A DNA stretch of 64,000 bases from Desulfofundulus luciae. Its GTDB lineage: Bacteria > Bacillota > Desulfotomaculia > Desulfotomaculales > Desulfovirgulaceae. The stretch's first letter is position 1; each line of letters starts with the position of its first letter. This document shows positions 52,659 to 59,935 of this stretch, piece by piece. The position numbers and the translations under genes are program-made. The DNA is taken from the NCBI RefSeq assembly GCF_030813795.1, contig NZ_JAUSUX010000015.1:1-64000 (forward strand). The letters run 5' to 3'. The notes beneath the pieces are model-generated. The model ran no database searches. It saw only the letters and a program-made list of their open reading frames with translations, and was not told the DNA's origin.

Positions 52659-53237
52659 ATGACCGATTGGGGAAAAGTAATTGCCTTTCATGGGCACCCC
52701 TGTTGTTTGCTGGCTATTGGGTACCGGGCAACAAAGGTGGCTTTGGGGAAACTGGGTGTTGGCGGTCCCGGGCACGGCCTGGTGGCCGTGGTGGAAAACC
52801 GCACCTGTGCCGCCGACGCGGTGCAGGTGGTCTCGGGTTGCACATTTGGTAAGAGAAACTTTGTCTACAGGGATAACGGCAAATACGTCTTTACCTTTGC
52901 CTGCATGGGAGAGGGGAAAGCTTTGCGGGTAAGCTTAAAGGCAGGAGTGCTAAGCAGGGAAGGTGATGATTTTGTAACCCTCATGGAAAAGGTGGCAAAC
53001 GGCGTAGCTACAGAAGAGGAGCGGGAGGAGTTTTACCGCCGCCAGGAGCCCCTGATGAAGTACATCCTGGAAGGCCCGGTTGAGGAAATTTTTGAAATGC
53101 AATTTGTAGATTCAGAAATACGTCTTCCCGAGCTCTGCCTGGAGATGATAACCTGCAGCCGCTGCGGCGAAGAAATGATGAAAGATTATGCCTTTTTTCA
53201 GGAGGGGCGTCCAGTCTGTAAGGATTGCTCAGTATAG
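52659..53237 (+). CDS. FmdE family protein 1 with C-terminal zinc ribbon
   Basis: A 192-residue protein. The FmdE domain (~1-140) has FHGHPCCLLAIGYRATKVAL, VENRTCAADAVQVVSGCTFG and RNFVYRDNGKYVFTF. Odd: the usual G-H-x-C-P-G box reads GHPCCLL, with Cys in place of Pro. The C-terminal CSRCGEEMMK...CKDCSV is a short zinc ribbon. FmdE was named for co-occurrence with formylmethanofuran dehydrogenase; its function is unproved, but the conserved Cys/His residues bind metal. ATG 52659 has AAAGGAGAGG upstream. Last gene of the riboswitch-3 operon; two more FmdE genes lie at 53,990 and 61,117. Confidence 0.85.
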   Translation: MTDWGKVIAFHGHPCCLLAIGYRATKVALGKLGVGGPGHGLVAVVENRTCAADAVQVVSGCTFGKRNFVYRDNGKYVFTFACMGEGKALRVSLKAGVLSREGDDFVTLMEKVANGVATEEEREEFYRRQEPLMKYILEGPVEEIFEMQFVDSEIRLPELCLEMITCSRCGEEMMKDYAFFQEGRPVCKDCSV

Positions 53238-53356
53238 ATTACCGGAGGGATGAGGAGAACCGGGAGTGATGGTTGCGGGGACCAATTTTACACCATCACA
53301 TTGGACACAACTTACCGCGGGCAATCCATTCACCTGAGCAACATTTTTATAGAGAC

Positions 53357-53728
53357 CGCCCCTGAAAATCCACTCCCTTGTGGGGTGGGATGAAAGGGGC
53401 ATCGTCCGGTAGGGCGATTAGTACTTTTCAAACATACATTCCTATGGTATAATGTACCTGTGCTCTTTGACAATCGGAAGGGGGTTGCAGCGGGTCAATG
53501 GGCCGCTGCGTAAAACTGATTCCCGAAAGAGACTGGTGCTTTGAAGTAAGCACGTATCTACATAGCCGCATGGTGAAGTAGTAGATGCCTATGGACCGGG
53601 CCTTCCCGGCAAATGCCGGGATGTAGCTCACGAGGAAAGCGTAAGACTTGCGTTTTAGCAGGCAGCATTCCGATGACATGAGAAACCTTCGGGACGAAGC
53701 CCCCGGGCTTGTCCCGAGGGAGGTTCAC
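53357..53728 (+). mobile_element. Non-autonomous IS200/IS605-like relic with omegaRNA-like right end
   Basis: Within the 750-base gene-free stretch 53,238-53,989. Left: subterminal hairpin GCCCCT...AGGGGC (53358-53400) with a nested stem. Right: long hairpin of AACCTTCGGGAC and AAGCCC/GGGCTT up to GTCCCGAGGGAGGTT, ending GGAGGTTCAC at 53728. The GAAGCCC...GGGAGGTTCA arrangement is typical of IS605-family right ends and of the omegaRNA scaffold 3' end. Between are a promoter and several compact stems (GCAGCGG/CCGCTGC, GTGCTT/AAGCAC, CCCGGC/GCCGGG), but no frame long enough for TnpB or TnpA. The assignment rests on the right-end pattern. Confidence 0.45.
53425..53453 (+). promoter_or_regulatory. 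Promoter inside the relic element
   Basis: TTTTCA (53425-53430), 17-base spacer, perfect TATAAT (53448-53453). It would transcribe the structured ~270-base segment to 53,728 as a non-coding RNA. Confidence 0.55.
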
Positions 53729-53887
53729 TGACACTTTCTAACGGCTAGTTAAAACTGGAGTTGAGAACGAAAGAAAAATTTGCCGCGTACAGAAGCCGGT
53801 TCCGTTTAACGACCCTTTTTAACCGGGACAGGTGCAGCACCGGTTAAGCTTTAATTTAAGAATAAATTTGAGCGGGCGAAAATAAAC

Positions 53888-53947
53888 GGCCACGAAGGCC
53901 CACGACTTCCTTTTCACGAAGGAAAGGGTCACCGTGGCTTTTTCTTT
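53888..53947 (+). promoter_or_regulatory. CCACGAAGG hairpin attenuator candidate, copy C
   Basis: GGCCACGAAGGCC, inner GACTTCCTT/AAGGAAAGGGTC stem, CCGTGGC, then TTTTTCTTTTT. It is 40 bases before the FmdE 2 start. A separate upstream stem AACCGG/CCGGTT lies at 53,821-53,845. Confidence 0.6.
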
Positions 53948-53989
53948 TTGCATCAGGTGCAAATTTTCAAGTGAAGGGAGTGAGTTGTC

Positions 53990-54997
53990 CTGGATATCAG
54001 GAAAATTTTATCAAAGATCCAGCAGGATCAGATTACCATCATCCAGGAAGAGGTATCGGTTCAGTTCGATAACCACCAGCAGACGCCCCTGGGGTTTCAA
54101 TGGCGCAACAAACACTACGAGGTGCTGGAGCCTATCTTGGTAACCAGGTCCACAGGAGGTCACCTGCACTACCTTTTGCTTACCGATGGAGGCGTCTTTA
54201 ACTTGACTCTTGTACGCGAAAAAGAGGATTATCCTTTTTGTAAAAGCAGGTGGGTTTTGAGGTACCGGGTGAAGGACGATGTTCCTACTAAAAAAGTAAG
54301 TCATGGTTTTAGCAACGTGATTCCTTTGTATCCAGTAAACCGCAGCAACAACTCTTCTCCTTTGCCGCAGGGGACAAGCAAGTTGATGGCGGTTCCCGTG
54401 CCCCTTTTAAACATCGTTTATTACCACGGGCATCTTTGCCCGGAACTGGCCGTAGGCTACCGAGTCGGACTGGTTGCTCAAAAAGAACTGGGCCTTACGC
54501 GCGAAAAGGCAAAGGATTTCTTTGTTTTGGCAGAAAACATGACCTCTGCCATAGATGCCTTACAGTTCATGACGGGCTGTACCATAGGAAATCAGAACTT
54601 TTTTGCCTACGATCTGGGTAAACACGTTTATTACTTTGGTAGTTTCCCTGCTGGTTCTGAACCCCGGCAGGAGGCCCTGCGGGTGGCTTTAATTAACCCA
54701 ATTGTTGACCTCAGCCGCCAGGGTGAAATTGAAAAGAGGATCGTTGCTGGCCAGGCCAGTGCAGCCGATTTAGAAGAATACCAGCAGGCCATTGACGATG
54801 CCGTGTGGGAGATATTGAGCATTCCCGATGAGAGCTTGTTCGTAAAGACCAGGGTCTCGCTGCGGCCGCCGCAAACGGCCTGCCGCCGCGACTACATTAA
54901 ATGTTCCTGCTGTGGCGAGGTGGTGGCAGTGCAGAAAACCGTGGTGGGAGAAGATGAGCTTTTATGTCAGATCTGCGCGGCCAGAAAAATGGTTTGA
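53990..54997 (+). CDS. FmdE family protein 2 with extra N-terminal domain, apparent CTG start
   Basis: A 335-residue protein if translated from CTG 53990, which follows AAGGGAGTGAG at normal distance. No ATG/GTG/TTG exists in frame before 54,122, yet the N-terminal residues are clearly coding: QFDNHQQTPLGFQWRNKHYE, VLEPILV, LLLTDGGVFNLTL, WVLRYRVKDD, resembling small DUF6504-like domains. The FmdE domain follows (~135-290: YYHGHLCPELAVGYRVGLVA, ALQFMTGCTIGNQN), then a zinc ribbon CSCCGEVV...CQICAARK. Function unproved; metal binding likely. It begins a unit with the DUF4198 and CGGC genes and is preceded by hairpin copy C. Confidence 0.8.
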   Translation: MDIRKILSKIQQDQITIIQEEVSVQFDNHQQTPLGFQWRNKHYEVLEPILVTRSTGGHLHYLLLTDGGVFNLTLVREKEDYPFCKSRWVLRYRVKDDVPTKKVSHGFSNVIPLYPVNRSNNSSPLPQGTSKLMAVPVPLLNIVYYHGHLCPELAVGYRVGLVAQKELGLTREKAKDFFVLAENMTSAIDALQFMTGCTIGNQNFFAYDLGKHVYYFGSFPAGSEPRQEALRVALINPIVDLSRQGEIEKRIVAGQASAADLEEYQQAIDDAVWEILSIPDESLFVKTRVSLRPPQTACRRDYIKCSCCGEVVAVQKTVVGEDELLCQICAARKMV

Positions 54998-55087
54998 AGT
55001 AAAAACAGTTTCTTTACAGAAATGCAGCAAGACCCTTTCTGTCCTCTCATTGAAAGTATACCATTTAAACCAAGGGAGGAGTTCTTC

Positions 55088-55834
55088 ATGTTGAAGGTAG
55101 TGCAGGGTCACGAAATTTGGGTTCTGCCCGAGGGAAGTCATGGTCACGAAGGACATAAAACCCGGTGCCGGATTTTTTACGGGCACGCCATGCGTCCCGA
55201 TGGCTTGGCGGACCCGGCGCGGCTGGCGGCCTGGGTGCTGATCCCCGGCGGAGCAAAGCTTTCCTTAAAGGTAGAAGCGGGAGATGACCGGTTTCACCTG
55301 GTGGCGTTTACGCCCGACCGGGATGGGTTCTGGCCCGTGACGGTGGAGAACGACGTAGGGCCGGTGGCGGTTACCGCGGACGGTTTTTACCGCCGGGGGA
55401 CGCGTAAAGAGTACCCAGATGCCCGGGAAGTGGGCTACTACTACCAGTATGCCAAGACATACGTGCAGGTGGGGCATTTCTGTGCCGCCTGCGGCCCGGT
55501 GGTGCAGCCACCGGAAATCACCAACCTGGCCCACGACCTCGAACTGATTCTTACCCCCGGTGCTTACCGGGTGGGGGACGAAGTAATTCTGGAAGTTCTT
55601 TACCGCGGCCGGCCTTTACCGGGGACAGAAGTGAAGGCGACCTGGAGCCTGCGGGAAGAAGATGACTGGGGGCTAAGCGCAAAAACTGATGATGCAGGAC
55701 GGGTGAAGTTTATCTTGAGCAATCCCGGGCACTGGCTTTTTTACAACCGGGTTGCCGACGAAACCCTGGGCCGGGAAGGCGAGTACGACAAAAAGGTGTA
55801 CAGCGCTACGCTGAGCCTTTTTGGTGTGCGATAA
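55088..55834 (+). CDS. DUF4198 family protein (metal-uptake associated)
   Basis: A 248-residue protein. The N-terminus is His-rich (GHEIWVLPEGSHGHEGHKTR, CRIFYGHAMRPDG), the pattern of DUF4198 proteins such as the extracytoplasmic nickel/cobalt component NikK, and a C-terminal Ig-like beta domain (~165-245: YRGRPLPGTEVKATW, KTDDAGRVKFILSNPGHW) ends it. Unlike most relatives there is no signal peptide, so it should be cytoplasmic. ATG 55088 follows GGGAGGAG. Co-location with FmdE, CobN and metal ABC genes points to handling of Ni or Co. Confidence 0.8.
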   Translation: MLKVVQGHEIWVLPEGSHGHEGHKTRCRIFYGHAMRPDGLADPARLAAWVLIPGGAKLSLKVEAGDDRFHLVAFTPDRDGFWPVTVENDVGPVAVTADGFYRRGTRKEYPDAREVGYYYQYAKTYVQVGHFCAACGPVVQPPEITNLAHDLELILTPGAYRVGDEVILEVLYRGRPLPGTEVKATWSLREEDDWGLSAKTDDAGRVKFILSNPGHWLFYNRVADETLGREGEYDKKVYSATLSLFGVR

Positions 55835-55943
55835 CCCGTTGGAAGGATTGCTGGAGCTGGTTTATTGGTAAATAACGGAGTAATTAATTGACATATGATA
55901 AGTGATATGTTATAACAAAACCAAAAAAGGAGTGATTCGGAAG

Positions 55944-56285
55944 GTGAATGTACTTATTGTAAGTTGTGGTTCCTACGTATCTCAGGGTTACGGCTGTCCC
56001 GGCGAGTGGAAATGTTTTAAAGCCGCCCGCGACCGGGAAGGAAACTTCAAGGATTATGATTCTGTGAGTGTGGTGGGTTTCCTGGCCTGTGAATGTCCCG
56101 GGAGATCATTGATCCCAAACATCGGTTGTGTTAAAAAGAATGTAGATTTTGATGTTATCCACCTTTCCACCTGCATGGTTAACGCCTGGCCGGCCTGTCC
56201 CTACAGGGATGTGGACGAGCTTGCCAAAAAGATTACGGAAAAGTTTGGGGTTAAAGTAGTCAAGGGAACTCATGATTACGCATAG
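55944..56285 (+). CDS. CGGC-domain protein
   Basis: A 113-residue protein with the CGGC (PF08821) pattern: MNVLIVSCGSYVSQGYGCPG, GEWKCFKAARDREG, VVGFLACECPGRSLIPNIG and DVIHLSTCMVNAWPACPYRD. Six to eight conserved cysteines suggest metal or cluster binding; no function is established. GTG 55944 (AAGGAG 11 bases upstream) gives the family-typical N-terminus. Followed by a strong terminator. Confidence 0.85.
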   Translation: MNVLIVSCGSYVSQGYGCPGEWKCFKAARDREGNFKDYDSVSVVGFLACECPGRSLIPNIGCVKKNVDFDVIHLSTCMVNAWPACPYRDVDELAKKITEKFGVKVVKGTHDYA

Positions 56286-56307
56286 CTGACGTTCCTGTTT
56301 TTCCATG

Positions 56308-56338
56308 CCCCCGCTTTTATATCCTAGCGGGGGTTTTT
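56308..56338 (+). terminator. Intrinsic terminator
   Basis: CCCCCGCT, 10-base loop, AGCGGGGG, TTTTT. Ends the FmdE 2-DUF4198-CGGC unit and, being near-symmetric, may also serve the convergent HepT gene. Confidence 0.85.
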
Positions 56339-56371
56339 GGTTATCCTCTTTAGTTTCATTTTTCCAGATCG

Positions 56372-56848
56372 TTAATTATTTTTTGCAGGAATTGAATAAC
56401 TGCCATGATACTTTTTTTTAAATGCCATCCAGACATCCTGGATATTAAGGTCCAGGTGGTCCATCTTTTTCCACCGCAGTTCTTTGGTATAGGCGTGACG
56501 GTAAAGGTGTCTGAACGCCTTGTAGTCAGTCAAAATCTCGTGCATTTCAGCCGAGATTATGGCCGGCCTTACACCGGGTGTTTTCCGCGAACTGATATAG
56601 AGCAATTCCGAATGCCAGTCCCCGGACCGGGGCATGTACCCGTCCACTGTTTTGATTATCCGCGCTAAAATGTCTTCTATTCCAGTGTAAAAGTGGTGCA
56701 GGTAGCCAGCCAGGGCCATTAGCTTTTCTTCGGGAATCTTGCCGGAAATACGGTTTATTTCCTGACCCAGGGAATGAATTTTGCCTACGATAATCTCTGG
56801 CAAGGATTTGCAGATGCAAGGATTGTGAATGATCTCCTCCTGACTCAT
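56372..56848 (-). CDS. HepT-like ribonuclease-toxin-family protein without MNT partner
   Basis: About 158 residues from ATG 56848; a longer in-frame version to 56,995 is less likely because its first 49 residues look non-family. All-helical with the HepT signature R-x4-H-x-Y in KAFRHLYRHAYTKELRW, preceded by LMALAGYLHHFYTGIEDILA, DGYMPRSGDWHSELL and KTPGVRPAIISAEM, matching the HepT-like_2 type. HepT toxins are normally paired with MNT nucleotidyltransferase antitoxins, but none is adjacent. An inverted repeat (AACAATAGTT...AACTACCGTTGTT) near 56,955-56,985 could be its operator. Start uncertain. Confidence 0.7.
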   Translation of the reverse strand: MSQEEIIHNPCICKSLPEIIVGKIHSLGQEINRISGKIPEEKLMALAGYLHHFYTGIEDILARIIKTVDGYMPRSGDWHSELLYISSRKTPGVRPAIISAEMHEILTDYKAFRHLYRHAYTKELRWKKMDHLDLNIQDVWMAFKKKYHGSYSIPAKNN

Positions 56849-57098
56849 TACAAACTGTCGCAATACTGCGGCGTGCGGTAATGGGAACAGGCTTTTCAGC
56901 CAGATCATAAAGAAGAGTTTTTGTTGACATTTTCTCTTAATTGCCTTACAATGGTTTAAACAATAGTTAAACAAACTACCGTTGTTTATAACCATAAAAA
57001 AACTGAGGAATACTGATTTTTGCTGAAACTTTAACCCCGTAACGAAGACGGGATCAGAACGGGCAAGCTGGACCTGGACTGGACAGGTAAAGATACAA

Positions 57099-57165
57099 GG
57101 CCACGGAGGCTCCCTGTTTCCTTCCCAGAAAGGGTAAGGAGGGTGCCCGTGGCTTTTGTTTTTGG
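57099..57165 (+). promoter_or_regulatory. CCACGGAGG hairpin attenuator candidate, copy D
   Basis: GGCCACGGAGGC, inner stems TCCCT/AGGG, TTCCTT/AAGGA, CCC/GGG, closing GCCCGTGGC, then TTTTGTTTTT. About 90 bases before the methyltransferase start. The upstream gene is on the opposite strand, so it has no upstream plus-strand gene to terminate. A CCCGT/ACGGG stem lies upstream at about 57,034-57,052. Nothing else was seen between 56,996 and 57,255. Confidence 0.6.
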
Positions 57166-57255
57166 GGGCTGGTACCCGGGATAAAAAGGGATTCCCTTCA
57201 TCCGCAGGTTATTAAAGCCAATTATCGTGGCCGTTAATATGGGAGGTAGATGTTG

Positions 57256-57864
57256 ATGGCTGATGCACACCGGGATTATTTTAACCAAAAGGCACCCATT
57301 TGGGACAATTTATTGACTGGTGAGACATTGGAGCGGTTGAAAAAAATCATCGATGAGCTTGCCATCAGACCCGGGAGCTTTATTCTGGACGTAGGTACCG
57401 GTACGGGGGTTCTTTTACCTTTTCTTGTTGAAGCGGCCGGTCCAGAAGGCAAAGTGGTGGCGCTGGACATTGCTGAAGAGATGCTGGCCAGAGCCAGGGC
57501 GAAAAATCCGGGGAATGTGGAATTTGTACTGGCGGACATAAGCTGTACGCCATTTCAGGAAGATACTTTCGATGAGATCATCTGCAACTCCTGTTTTCCT
57601 CATGTTACCGATAAACCCCGTGCGCTGGCCGAAATGGCCCGCATTTTAAAGCCTGGCGGGAGGCTGGTCATCTGCCATTCCATGAGCAGGGAGGCGGTAA
57701 ACGATTTACACCGGTCATTAGGGGGGGTGGTCGCCAGCGATCTGATTCCCGACGATGATAAAATGCAGGAATTGTGCAGGCAGTGCGGGTTAGTGGGGGT
57801 TGAAATTATCAATACAAGGGAGAAATATGTTTTGAAAGCACGTAAACCCGTTTTAAAAAGTTAA
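57256..57864 (+). CDS. Class I SAM-dependent methyltransferase
   Basis: A 202-residue methyltransferase. Motif I ILDVGTGTGVLLPFLVEAAG (SAM-binding), acidic end of strand beta2 in VVALDIAEEMLARARA, motif IV region NVEFVLADISCTPFQEDTFD and MARILKPGGRLVICHSMSRE are all present. The small molecule methylated is unknown. ATG 57256 is 9 bases after GGGAGG. Neighbouring metal-import and FmdE genes suggest a metal-cofactor or metal(loid) context, but this is context only. Confidence 0.85.
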   Translation: MADAHRDYFNQKAPIWDNLLTGETLERLKKIIDELAIRPGSFILDVGTGTGVLLPFLVEAAGPEGKVVALDIAEEMLARARAKNPGNVEFVLADISCTPFQEDTFDEIICNSCFPHVTDKPRALAEMARILKPGGRLVICHSMSREAVNDLHRSLGGVVASDLIPDDDKMQELCRQCGLVGVEIINTREKYVLKARKPVLKS

Positions 57865-57929
57865 CCGGGAATAAAATGGGGGGGTAACCGGACAGCGGCG
57901 CGAAACCAGCGGCACCGAAATGTAGCTTA

Positions 57930-58186
57930 AGAAAAGGTAACTTACTGAAACGGTATAAGATGCAAGTCAAAGGTGTAAGTGCCATGCCGCATTTGCAGCA
58001 CCGCTAGTCCGGTCCAAAGCGAGTATGGCAGCGGCATCGGTTTATTTCAGTTAGTGCAGACTTTTTCTGATGCCGCTGCAGCGAGAATTTTTAGCTTTTG
58101 CGGTAAAAACCATTTTGTCAGCGCGAAGCACTGGAGTGAGCATGGACAACGCGGCACCCAGGCTGGTTCACTGAACATTTACAATG
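57930..58186. repeat. Palindromic repeat element, copy 2 (degenerate)
   Basis: Fills the gene-free stretch 57,865-58,203. It shares 21 identical bases with copy 1 (58,121-58,141 against 7,508-7,528) and the right end GGTTCACTGAACATTTAC. It lacks the CCAGCACTCAC inner hairpin found in copy 1. Its own internal stem is GCAGCGGCATC (58028-58038) / GATGCCGCTGC (58069-58079). The left end is blurred (TAACTTACTGAAACGG). Confidence 0.5.
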
Positions 58187-58203
58187 GAGGAGGGTCAATC
58201 GCG

Positions 58204-59049
58204 TTGAAAAGGGTTTATTCGCGCATTACGGCAATTATTCTGGTAATTCTTTTGTTAGCTATCTCTGGATGTGCGGCGAAAGAAAGTCCGAAGCTAAAAG
58301 TTGCTACGGGTACGTCATTGATTGCTGATATTGTCAAAAATGTCGGCGGTGATAAAGTAGAAACCGTGAATATTGTCCCCCCTGCTGCCTGCCCGGGGCA
58401 TTTTGATCTGAAGCCGGGCGATGTGCAAAAGCTGGCCGAGGTCAGGCTATTTTTGCGCCACGACTGGCAGGGGAAAATGTTTACCAAAGAACTGATAGAA
58501 TCGGTGCATAATAAGGACCTGCAGGTGGTTGAAGTTGCCGTGGCCGGTAACTGGATGGCACCCCCGGTGCAAAAGGAGGCGGTTACAAAAATTGCCGGAA
58601 TATTGATGGAAAAAGATCCATCTAACAGGGCTTATTATGAGCAAAATGCCGACCGCCTGGTTTCACAGATTGAGTCAAAGGGCAAAGAAACCCTGTCCAG
58701 GCTTCAGGCTGCCGGCGCAGGCGGCGTGAAGGTACTCTGTTCCGATATGCAGCAGGGGTTTTTAAAATGGGCCGGTTTTGACGTGGTGGCTACTTATGGC
58801 CGGCCTGAGGAGCTTAACCCGCAAAAAATGCAGGAGCTTATCAACAAAGGAAAACAGGCTGGTGTAAAGCTGGTGGTGGATAACCTGCAGAGCGGTCCGG
58901 ACGCAGGTAAAGGTATAGCGAAAGAATTGGGGGCGGCGCAGGTGACCATCTCCAATTTCCCGGGAGGGTTACCGCAAACGGATACCTGGAGCGCCGCCCT
59001 GGACAAAAATGTGGAGTTGCTTTTGGATGCGCTTAAGGAGGAAAAGTAA
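58204..59049 (+). CDS. ZnuA/TroA-like metal-binding lipoprotein with altered metal box
   Basis: A 281-residue lipoprotein: ITAIILVILLLAISGC signal with lipobox Cys. TroA/ZnuA fold elements include KVATGTSLIADIVKNVGGDK, SNRAYYEQNADRLVSQIESK and VKLVVDNLQSGPDAGKGIAK. The usual D-P-H-x-[YF] metal loop of cluster A-I proteins is replaced by PAACPGHFDLKPGDVQKLAE, with Cys and His, and the later glycine-rich QQGF and NFPG segments also differ, so the metal may not be Zn or Mn. TTG 58204 follows GGAGGAGGG. First gene of an operon with the ATPase and permease below. Confidence 0.85.
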   Translation: MKRVYSRITAIILVILLLAISGCAAKESPKLKVATGTSLIADIVKNVGGDKVETVNIVPPAACPGHFDLKPGDVQKLAEVRLFLRHDWQGKMFTKELIESVHNKDLQVVEVAVAGNWMAPPVQKEAVTKIAGILMEKDPSNRAYYEQNADRLVSQIESKGKETLSRLQAAGAGGVKVLCSDMQQGFLKWAGFDVVATYGRPEELNPQKMQELINKGKQAGVKLVVDNLQSGPDAGKGIAKELGAAQVTISNFPGGLPQTDTWSAALDKNVELLLDALKEEK

Positions 59050-59050
59050 A

Positions 59051-59863
59051 ATTAATCTCGCCGGACGGTGGAACAGTATTCCGGAAAATGGGCTGTTCAA
59101 CGGGGCTGCTCTAATAAGGATAGAAGATGCCGTCGTTTCCTACCGTGAAGATGTAGCTTTACGGGGCGTTTCGCTGTCTGTTAGAAAGGGCGAGCTGGTC
59201 GGCATCATCGGGCCGAACGGGGCCGGTAAAACTACCCTCCTCACCCTGGTGAACGGGTTGGGTAAACTCCTCCAGGGGCGGGTGGAAGTGCTGGGCTACT
59301 CGCTTCAAAAGGGCTGCCCGGCCTTTTTGCGCCGGCGGATTGGCTACGTGCCGCAAATTCAGAACATTGATCCCCGGATGCCGGTGAGTGTGCGGGAAGT
59401 GGTCATGATGGGGCGCTACGGCCGCCTGGGCCTGCTGCGCCGGCCCGGGCCGGCCGACAGGCGGGTGGTGGACAGCATGTTGCATCTGGTGGGCATGAGC
59501 CACCTTGCCTCTCGCCCCATCGGCCATCTTTCAGGAGGTGAGCAGCAGCGGGTGGCCATTGCCCGTGCCCTGGCCCAGGAACCGGAGATCCTTCTTTTGG
59601 ACGAGCCGACCGCGGCCCTGGACCGCCGGGCGCGGGTGGAGATAATGACCCTGGTCAGTGAAATCCATCGCTCCCGCCACCTGACCACCCTGATGGTGAC
59701 CCACGAGCTGAAAACGGCGGCAGCAGTTTGCGATCGGCTGATTTTAATGAAGGAGGGTCGCATCTGGGCCCAGGGCACGCCGGCGGAAGTACTGCGGGAA
59801 GAGGTTCTGGACCTCCTGTTCGGTGGCGAAAATATGATGGAAAATGCGGTCGCTCTTCAGTGA
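59051..59863 (+). CDS. ZnuC-like ABC ATPase
   Basis: About 270 residues: Walker A GPNGAGKTTLLTLVNGLG, Q-loop IGYVPQIQNIDPRMPVSVRE, LSGGEQQRVAIARALAQEPE, ILLLDEPTAALDRRARVEIM, H-loop MVTHELKTAAAVCDRLI. The start is ambiguous: AAGGAGG at 59,035 points to ATT 59051 as initiator, an unusual codon; ATG 59009 is in frame inside the previous gene but has no site. It powers uptake by the 59,936 permease with the 58,204 binding protein. Confidence 0.85.
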   Translation: MNLAGRWNSIPENGLFNGAALIRIEDAVVSYREDVALRGVSLSVRKGELVGIIGPNGAGKTTLLTLVNGLGKLLQGRVEVLGYSLQKGCPAFLRRRIGYVPQIQNIDPRMPVSVREVVMMGRYGRLGLLRRPGPADRRVVDSMLHLVGMSHLASRPIGHLSGGEQQRVAIARALAQEPEILLLDEPTAALDRRARVEIMTLVSEIHRSRHLTTLMVTHELKTAAAVCDRLILMKEGRIWAQGTPAEVLREEVLDLLFGGENMMENAVALQ

Positions 59864-59935
59864 CGCATTGGATTCCAAAATAATCATTGCCAAAAAAGAG
59901 GCCAAGACGTTAGCTACCACCAAGGGGCGATAAAT

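Noticed and set aside
53460-53728. Group I or II intron, RNase P RNA, 6S RNA or tmRNA
   Set aside because: None of the conserved core sequences (intron domain V, P4 of RNase P, tmRNA ends) is present; IS605-type right end fits better.
56547-56930. 127-codon minus-strand frame overlapping the HepT gene
   Set aside because: The overlapping frame carries the HepT signature R-x4-H-x-Y; this one is an out-of-frame shadow despite a tidy ATG.
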